Assembly (NCBI GenBank): GCA_004299665.1 | Contig: SCQZ01000232.1 | Location: 1 to 18,478, forward strand | Source: Jatrophihabitans sp. | GTDB taxonomy: Bacteria; Actinomycetota; Actinomycetes; Mycobacteriales; Jatrophihabitantaceae | Length of the DNA stretch: 18,478 nucleotides | Reading direction: 5' to 3' | Part shown: one piece after another, positions 14,150-18,478 of the stretch | Layout: each line of letters starts with the position of its first letter | Numbering within the stretch: the stretch's first letter is position 1 | Made by a program: the position numbers and the translations under genes | Notes under the pieces: model-generated | The model's database searches: none | Seen by the model: only the letters and a program-made list of their open reading frames with translations | Told to the model about the DNA's origin: nothing

Positions 14150-15172
14150 ATGACGCCCGACGACCGCAAGCTGCAGGTGCTGCGCGCGATCGTCGCCGAC
14201 TTCATCTCGACCAACGAACCGGTCGGCAGCAAGGCGCTGGTGGACCGGCACAACCTGGGGGTCTCGCCGGCCACGATCCGCAACGACATGGCCGCGCTGG
14301 AGGAGGAGGGGCTGATCGCGCAGCCGCACACCAGCGCCGGCCGGGTCCCGACCGATGCCGGGTACCGGATGTTCGTCGACAAGCTCACCGAGGTGAAGCC
14401 GCTCTCGGGGGCCGAGCGCCGCGCCATCCAGACCTTCCTGGACGGGGCCGTCGACCTGGACGACGTGCTGCACCGCGCCGTGCGCACCCTTGCCCAGCTC
14501 ACCCGCAACGTCGCGGTGGTGCGTTACCCGTCGCTGTCGCGCTCGAAGGTGCGTCACCTGGAACTGGTGAGCGTCTCTACCACCCGGGTGCTGCTCGTGC
14601 TGATCACCGACACCGGGCGCGTCGAGCAGCGCGTCGTCGAACTGCCGGTACCGGTCCCGGCGCCCGCGGTGCAGGATCTGCGCGCCGTGCTCAACTCCCA
14701 CCTGCGGGACCGGCCGCTGACGGACGCGCCCGCCGCCGTGGCCGAACTGCCCGCGCAGGTGGGGACGGACCTGCGCGGCCTGCTGACCACGCTGTCCTCG
14801 GCGCTGCTCGAGTTGCTGGTCGAGGAGCACAGCGACCGCGTCGTGCTGGGCGGCGCCGTCCACCTCACCGAGCACGCGCTCGACTTCCCCGCGATCCGGC
14901 CGGTGCTCGAGGCGCTCGAGGAGCAGGTCGTGCTGCTGCGACTGCTGGACCACTCGATCGCGACCACGAACGTGCTGGTGCGCATCGGCAACGAGAACGA
15001 GCACGAGGCCCTGACGGGCGCCTCGGTCGTGACCAGCGGCTACGGCGTGCGCGAGAACGGCGCGCTGGGGGCGGTGGGTGTACTCGGCCCGCGCCGCATG
15101 GACTACGCCCACACGATGGCGCGCGTCGCGGCCGTGGCGCGTTATGTCGGCGAACTGCTCGCCGAGCGGTGA
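14150..15172 (+). CDS. hrcA: Heat-inducible transcriptional repressor HrcA
   Basis: The 340-residue repressor binds CIRCE operators and controls chaperone genes, with GroEL assisting its folding in studied species. The N-terminal winged helix-turn-helix runs from KLQVLRAIVADFISTNEPVGSKAL through HNLGVSPATIRNDMAALEEEGLI to QPHTSAGRVPTDAGYR (about 5-75). The long GAF-like and dimerisation region includes RRAIQTFLDGAVDLDDVLHRAV and ends GVLGPRRMDYAHTMARVAAVARYVGELLAER. The start ATG at 14150 is chosen because it sits at the usual position before the DRKLQVLR block. GAGAGGGG lies 9 bases upstream. An ATG at 14108 in frame would overlap the predicted transcription start. Gene order hrcA-dnaJ-rsmE-HIT-phoH is the actinobacterial norm. 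Confidence 0.96.
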   Translation: MTPDDRKLQVLRAIVADFISTNEPVGSKALVDRHNLGVSPATIRNDMAALEEEGLIAQPHTSAGRVPTDAGYRMFVDKLTEVKPLSGAERRAIQTFLDGAVDLDDVLHRAVRTLAQLTRNVAVVRYPSLSRSKVRHLELVSVSTTRVLLVLITDTGRVEQRVVELPVPVPAPAVQDLRAVLNSHLRDRPLTDAPAAVAELPAQVGTDLRGLLTTLSSALLELLVEEHSDRVVLGGAVHLTEHALDFPAIRPVLEALEEQVVLLRLLDHSIATTNVLVRIGNENEHEALTGASVVTSGYGVRENGALGAVGVLGPRRMDYAHTMARVAAVARYVGELLAER

Positions 15173-15179
15173 GCGTCCG

Positions 15180-15185
15180 TACACT
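15180..15185 (+). promoter_or_regulatory. -10 box of dnaJ, beside the CIRCE operator
   Basis: TACACT matches TANNNT, lies 8 bases after the hrcA stop, and is 3 bases upstream of the CIRCE element. Transcription would start within the operator, near 15192, so HrcA binding would block it. The leader is about 100 bases to the dnaJ GTG. Confidence 0.6.
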
Positions 15186-15188
15186 GGG

Positions 15189-15215
15189 TTGGCACTCGCC
15201 TCGGCCGAGTGCCAG
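15189..15215 (+). promoter_or_regulatory. CIRCE element, HrcA operator
   Basis: TTGGCACTC (15189-15197), nine bases, then GAGTGCCAG (15207-15215). The CIRCE consensus is TTAGCACTC-N9-GAGTGCTAA, so the match is 8/9 on the left arm and 7/9 on the right, with the exact N9 spacing. The inner eight bases of each arm are perfect inverse complements. It sits at the dnaJ promoter directly after hrcA. Confidence 0.85.
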
Positions 15216-15292
15216 TGCCCCCCGGAGCACCGACGACGGAGGCACGGCCCACCCCGGCACGGCACCGAGCAACACGGCATCGAGGACGGTTC

Positions 15293-16432
15293 GTGGCTGA
15301 CACCCCACGCGACTACTACGGACTGCTCGGCGTCGGCCGCAACGCGACGCCGGAGGAGATCAAGCGCGCCTACCGCAAGCTGGCGCGCGAACTGCACCCG
15401 GACCTCAACCCGGACCCCAAGGCGCAGGAGCGGTTCAAGGACGTCACCACCGCGTACGAGGTGCTCTCGGATCCGGACAAGAAGCGCATCGTCGACCTCG
15501 GGGGCGACCCGCTGCAGCAGGGCGGTGGGTCGGCGAGCAACCCGTTCGCCGGCTTCGGCGGCTTCGGGGACGTGTTCGAGGCCTTCTTCGGCGGCGGCGG
15601 GCCGACCGGCGGGCGCGGGCGGCGCAGCCGGGTGCGACCGGGCGCCGACGCCCTGCTGGCGCTGTCGCTGACGCTGGAGGAGGCCGCGTTCGGCGTCCGC
15701 AAGGAACTCAACGTCGAGACCGCCGTGCTGTGTGAGACCTGCGGCGGCACCGGCTGCGCGCCGGGGACGCATCCGCGCACTTGCCCCACCTGCGGGGGCC
15801 ACGGCGAGATCCAGTCGGTGCAGCGCTCCTTCCTCGGCCAGGTCATGACGACACGCGCCTGCACGGCCTGCGGCGGCACCGGCGAGCAGATCTCCGCGCC
15901 GTGCCCGACGTGCGGCAGCGAGGGCCGGGTCCGGGCGCGCCGCACCGTCACCGTGGACGTGCCGGCGGGCATCGAGGACGGCATGCGGATCCGGCTGGCG
16001 GGCCGCGGCGAGGTCGGGCCGGGCGGGGGCCCCGCGGGGGACCTGTACGTCGAGGTGTCGCAACTGCCGCACGACGTGTTCACCCGCGCCGGCGCCGACC
16101 TGCACATCACCGTGGCCGTGCCCATGACCGCCGCGGCGCTCGGCACCGACCTGGTGCTGACCACGCTGGACGGCGAGGAGAAGCTGGAGATCCGCGCCGG
16201 CACGCAGAGCGGGTCGCAGCAGTTGCTGCGGGGGCGCGGCGTCCCGAAGCTGCGCAGCAGCGCGCGCGGCGACCTGCACGTGCACATCGAGGTCCGGACC
16301 CCGACCCGGCTGGACGAGGAGCAGGAGCGGCTGCTGCGCGAACTGGCCGCGCTGCGCTCCGAGGACGTCGCACCGGTGATGCGGGGCAACGGCTTCCTGG
16401 GCAAGATGCGCGACGCCTTCGGCGGGCGCTAG
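15293..16432 (+). CDS. dnaJ: Molecular chaperone DnaJ (type I Hsp40, HrcA-linked paralogue)
   Basis: The 379-residue co-chaperone stimulates DnaK ATPase and binds unfolded proteins. The J domain starts DYYGLLGVGRNATPEEIKRAYRKLARELHPDLNPD, with HPD at 35-37. A Gly/Phe-rich linker follows (about 77-105). The zinc domain has four CxxCxGxG-type repeats, with cysteine pairs 147/150, 164/167, 190/193 and 204/207. The C-terminal peptide-binding domains come last, ending LGKMRDAFGGR. The GTG at 15293 is chosen because the J domain follows at once and GAGGA lies about 8 bases upstream. The frame is open to 15209, but that stretch lies inside the leader and CIRCE site. Actinobacteria often have a second DnaJ beside dnaK; this position after hrcA marks the dnaJ2 copy. 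It is controlled by the CIRCE site just upstream. Confidence 0.96.
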   Translation: MADTPRDYYGLLGVGRNATPEEIKRAYRKLARELHPDLNPDPKAQERFKDVTTAYEVLSDPDKKRIVDLGGDPLQQGGGSASNPFAGFGGFGDVFEAFFGGGGPTGGRGRRSRVRPGADALLALSLTLEEAAFGVRKELNVETAVLCETCGGTGCAPGTHPRTCPTCGGHGEIQSVQRSFLGQVMTTRACTACGGTGEQISAPCPTCGSEGRVRARRTVTVDVPAGIEDGMRIRLAGRGEVGPGGGPAGDLYVEVSQLPHDVFTRAGADLHITVAVPMTAAALGTDLVLTTLDGEEKLEIRAGTQSGSQQLLRGRGVPKLRSSARGDLHVHIEVRTPTRLDEEQERLLRELAALRSEDVAPVMRGNGFLGKMRDAFGGR

Positions 16433-16485
16433 CGGCCCGAGCGACATCCGTCCCCGGCAGGCGGGCGGTACCCCCAGGAGCGAGC

Positions 16486-16503
16486 ATGAAGGCCACCCGG
16501 TGA
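16486..16503 (+). CDS. Possible 5-codon leader ORF overlapping the rsmE start
   Basis: ATG at 16486 is preceded by AGGAG (16476-16480) with a 5-base spacer. It encodes MKATR and ends in TGA (16501-16503), which overlaps the rsmE GTG (16500-16502). The strong ribosome-binding site serves this frame better than rsmE, which has only GAAGG (16488-16492) seven bases upstream. A translational-coupling leader is plausible, but chance is also possible. Confidence 0.35.
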   Translation: MKATR

Positions 16504-17231
16504 GCACGCCGCCGCTGTTCCTGCTCGACTCGCTCCCCGACGGCGATGCGCTCGAACTCCTGGGGGAGGAGGGGCACCATGCCGCGCGGGTGCGCCGCCT
16601 GGGGGTCGGCGAGTTGCTCGTTGCCGGCGACGGACGCGGGCTGGTCGCGACCTGTCGCGTGACGAGGGTCCGTCCGGACGGGCTGGACCTGCAGATCCTC
16701 TCACGCTCCGCGCACCCGCAGCCCTCGCCACGGCTGGTGCTGGTGCAGGCACTGCCCAAGGGCGATCGCGGTGAGTTGACGGTGGAACTGGCCACCGAGT
16801 TGGGGGCGGACGAGGTCGTGCCGTGGGCCGCCGCCCGCTGCGTGACCCGGTGGAACGGCGCGCGCGGCGACCGGGCACACGCGCGGTGGGCCCGCACCGC
16901 GCGCGAGGCGGCCAAGCAGTCGCGGCGGCCGTGGGTGCCGGCGGTGACACCGCTCGCCGAAACGACCGAGGTCGTCACGCGGCTGCGGGCTGCCGCGGGC
17001 CTGGTCCTGCACGAGTCGGCCGCCTCCCCGCTCGCGACGGCGCCGCTGCCCGCCGACGGGGACCTGCTGGTGATCGTCGGCCCGGAGGGCGGGGTCAGCG
17101 ACGAGGAGGCGTCCCTGTTCACCGGGGCGGGCGCCACCTGCGTGCGCCTCGGCCGGTCGGTGCTGCGGACCTCGACCGCCGGCGCCGCCGCGCTCGCGGC
17201 ACTCTCGCTGCGCCTGGGGCGCTGGGACTGA
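16500..17231 (+). CDS. rsmE: 16S rRNA (uracil(1498)-N3)-methyltransferase
   Basis: The 243-residue SPOUT-class methyltransferase modifies U1498 near the decoding site of 16S rRNA using S-adenosylmethionine. An N-terminal PUA-like domain (about 1-70, EEGHHAARVRRLGVGELLVAGDGRG) precedes the trefoil-knot domain. Motifs seen are LVQALPKGDRGE, EAAKQSRRPWVP (about 136-147), IVGPEGGVSDEE (192-203) and LGRSVLRTSTAGAAAL (217-232). The last of these forms the AdoMet-binding knot. The start is GTG at 16500, with no upstream in-frame alternative because a TGA lies close by. The start overlaps the stop of a five-codon leader frame. It follows dnaJ by 67 bases and is likely cotranscribed with it. Length is normal for the family. 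Confidence 0.95.
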   Translation: MSTPPLFLLDSLPDGDALELLGEEGHHAARVRRLGVGELLVAGDGRGLVATCRVTRVRPDGLDLQILSRSAHPQPSPRLVLVQALPKGDRGELTVELATELGADEVVPWAAARCVTRWNGARGDRAHARWARTAREAAKQSRRPWVPAVTPLAETTEVVTRLRAAAGLVLHESAASPLATAPLPADGDLLVIVGPEGGVSDEEASLFTGAGATCVRLGRSVLRTSTAGAAALAALSLRLGRWD

Positions 17232-17259
17232 ACGGCCGCAGCCGGCATCAGGGCGTCGG

Positions 17260-17265
17260 TAGGGT
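17260..17265 (+). promoter_or_regulatory. -10 box (leaderless) of the HIT gene
   Basis: TAGGGT is followed by six bases (GACGTC) and the ATG at 17272. It matches TANNNT at leaderless spacing, identical to the RNase gene at 9952. It lies in the 40-bp gap after rsmE. No -35 is evident. Confidence 0.6.
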
Positions 17266-17271
17266 GACGTC

Positions 17272-17610
17272 ATGGCCGACGACTGCGTGTTCTGCAAGAT
17301 CGTCAACGGCGACCTTCCCGCGACCAGGATCCGCGAGGACGAGGCGACCGTCTCGTTCGCGGACCTCGACCCGCAGGCGCCGGTGCACATCCTGGTCGTG
17401 CCTCGGACGCACCTGCGTGACCTGACGGAGGTCGGCGCACACCCCGAGGTCGCCGTCGCGCTGACGCGCGGCATCCGCGCGCTCGCCGAGCAGGAGCGCC
17501 TCACCGACTTCCGCACGGTGTTCAACACCGGTGCGGGCGCACAGCAGACGGTCTTCCACGTGCACGCACACGTCCTGGCCGGGCGCCCGTTCTCCTGGCC
17601 GCCCGGGTAG
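17272..17610 (+). CDS. HIT family nucleotide-binding protein (histidine triad)
   Basis: The 112-residue protein begins ADDCVFCKIVNGDLPATRI and contains the histidine triad HVHAH at 96-100 within TVFHVHAHVLAGRPFSWPPG. The middle His98 is the usual nucleophile position. HIT proteins of this HINT-like type hydrolyse purine phosphoramidates or AMP conjugates. The native substrate is unknown. Cys5 and Cys8 (CVFC) may bind zinc with the histidines, as in some bacterial HINT proteins. The ATG at 17272 lies 6 bases after a TAGGGT -10, so the mRNA is probably leaderless. The gene sits between rsmE and phoH, its usual place in actinobacteria. Confidence 0.95.
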   Translation: MADDCVFCKIVNGDLPATRIREDEATVSFADLDPQAPVHILVVPRTHLRDLTEVGAHPEVAVALTRGIRALAEQERLTDFRTVFNTGAGAQQTVFHVHAHVLAGRPFSWPPG

Positions 17611-17614
17611 CACC

Positions 17615-17663
17615 GCCACCGCTGCCGCGCGGGTGGCACCGCGGCGCGGGCCGCCCGGGCGGC
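17615..17663 (+). terminator. Possible hairpins between HIT gene and phoH
   Basis: GCCACC (17615-17620) and GGTGGC (17632-17637) are inverse complements. GCCGCCCGGGCGGC (17650-17663) is a perfect 14-bp palindrome followed by GTGTTCTC. Both lie between the HIT stop and the phoH -10 box and could separate the two transcripts. Confidence 0.35.
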
Positions 17664-17673
17664 GTGTTCTCGG

Positions 17674-17679
17674 TAGAGT
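17674..17679 (+). promoter_or_regulatory. -10 box of phoH
   Basis: TAGAGT matches TANNNT. Transcription would start near 17686 and give a leader of about 29 bases before the TTG at 17715. No -35 match is seen. Confidence 0.5.
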
Positions 17680-17714
17680 GGACGGGTCCGTCGCCACCGA
17701 GCAGAGAGCGCAAC

Positions 17715-18478
17715 TTGTCCGACCCCACAGCCACTCCCGCCGAGGTGCCGCAGCGCGTCTCCACGGTGCTCGTGGTCCCCGGTGAGCAGGCGATGGTGTC
17801 GCTGCTCGGGCCGCGCGACGAACTGCTCGGCGTCCTCGAGCGCAGCCTCGCCAGCGACATCCACGTCCGCGGCAACGAGATCACCCTCACCGGCACGCCG
17901 GCGGACAACGCCGTCGCCGGCCGGCTCGTCGAGGAGTTGCTCGAGCTGATCAAGGCGGGCCACACCCTCACGCCGGACGCGGTCACGCGGGTGCTCGGCA
18001 TCCTGACCGCCGAGACGGGCGACCGGCCGGCCGAGGTGCTCAGCCTCAACATCCTCTCGCGACGGGGCAAGAACATCCGCCCCAAGACGCTGAACCAGAA
18101 GCGCTACGTCGACGCGATCGACCGGCACACGATCGTGTTCGGGATCGGCCCGGCCGGCACCGGCAAGACCTACCTCGCGGTGGCCAAGGCGGTGCAGGCG
18201 CTGCAGGCCAAGCAGGTCACCCGCATCATCTTGACCCGCCCGGCCGTCGAGGCGGGTGAGCGGCTCGGCTTCCTGCCCGGCACGCTGTTCGAGAAGATCG
18301 ACCCGTACCTGCGGCCGCTGTTCGACGCGCTGCACGACATGATCGACCCCGACACCATCCCGCGGCTGATGCAGGCCGGGACGATCGAGATCGCGCCGCT
18401 GGCCTACATGCGGGGCCGGACGCTCTCGGACGCGTTCACCATCCTCGACGAGGCGCAGAACACCACACCCGAACAGAT
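17715..18478 (+). CDS. phoH: PhoH family ATPase, 3' truncated by window edge, TTG start
   Basis: The visible 254 residues are the N-terminal and ATPase part of a PhoH-like protein (PhoH/PhoL type), an RNA-linked P-loop ATPase often encoded beside ybeY. An N-terminal KH-like or regulatory region (about 1-125, with VLERSLASDIHVRGNEITLTGTPADN) precedes KTLNQKRYVDAIDRHTIVFGIGPAGTGKT. Walker A is at 145-152. RPAVEAGERLGFLPG and AYMRGRTLSDAF follow, then Walker B LDEAQN (244-249). The TTG at 17715 is chosen because it begins the SDPTATPAEVPQRV leader that fits the family's usual N-terminus, though a later GTG (V in AEVPQ) is possible. A TAGAGT -10 lies about 36 bases upstream. No frameshift is seen up to the window edge. 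Confidence 0.92.
   Translation, partial: MSDPTATPAEVPQRVSTVLVVPGEQAMVSLLGPRDELLGVLERSLASDIHVRGNEITLTGTPADNAVAGRLVEELLELIKAGHTLTPDAVTRVLGILTAETGDRPAEVLSLNILSRRGKNIRPKTLNQKRYVDAIDRHTIVFGIGPAGTGKTYLAVAKAVQALQAKQVTRIILTRPAVEAGERLGFLPGTLFEKIDPYLRPLFDALHDMIDPDTIPRLMQAGTIEIAPLAYMRGRTLSDAFTILDEAQNTTPEQ

Noticed and set aside
15378..16432. Possible alternative reading of dnaJ as CbpA/type II Hsp40
   Set aside because: All four zinc-binding cysteine pairs are present, which defines a type I DnaJ.
14051..17248. A 1065-codon open frame on the minus strand opposite hrcA, dnaJ and rsmE
   Set aside because: It is a GC-rich antisense shadow of three well-recognised genes. Its translation is Arg/Gln/His/Ala-rich low-complexity sequence with no domain.

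Overview
The window is high-GC DNA (roughly 70% or more by eye) with many GTG starts, very short intergenic gaps and -10 boxes of the TANNNT type set 5-7 bases before start codons. Gene content and order match a conserved actinobacterial block: comEA-comEC-holA, rpsT, lepA, hemW, hrcA-dnaJ-rsmE-HIT-phoH. From memory, the same order is found around Rv2415c-Rv2368c of Mycobacterium tuberculosis. I therefore read it as a chromosomal segment of an Actinomycetota member. Genus cannot be told from the sequence. I see no rRNA, tRNA, CRISPR array, transposase or phage gene.

Layout. (1) 1-4040: the 3' part of comEA, comEC (ATGA overlap) and holA, all on +. A GC-rich hairpin separates comEC from holA, and a strong hairpin ends holA convergently against rpsT. 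(2) 4109-4913: rpsT with its own promoter and a small unrecognised gene, both on -. (3) 5052-6878: lepA on +. (4) 6960-9918: five tightly packed minus-strand genes in the order dienelactone hydrolase, DUF6295-like protein, MDR oxidoreductase, 2H phosphoesterase (2'-5' RNA ligase-like) and VOC protein. (5) 9964-12023: on +, divergent from that cluster, an exported guanyl-specific RNase of the RNase Sa/barnase type, a barstar-like inhibitor and an MFS exporter. (6) 12025-13742: hemW and an F420/deazaflavin-dependent reductase-like gene. (7) 13743-14054 (-): a conserved protein with a ParB-like DGxHR motif, divergent from hrcA. (8) 14150-18478 (+): hrcA, a CIRCE operator, dnaJ, rsmE, a HIT hydrolase and phoH, which runs off the window.

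How the genes work together. The right half is a heat-shock and ribosome-quality block. HrcA very likely represses dnaJ through the CIRCE element that lies between the two genes. RsmE, LepA, S20 and PhoH act on the ribosome or RNA. The left half couples DNA-uptake genes to the replication clamp-loader gene holA. The accessory interest lies in 6960-12023: a secreted RNase with an adjacent inhibitor gene, facing a small-molecule and RNA-end enzyme cluster across a 45-bp divergent spacer that holds a perfect 7-bp inverted repeat.

No intergenic stretch exceeds about 170 bases. Most of the window is conserved housekeeping DNA, and I do not see a clearly undescribed multi-gene system. The best leads are the RNase/barstar pair with its operator-like repeat, the CIRCE site, and short leader ORFs that end on the start codon of the next gene.
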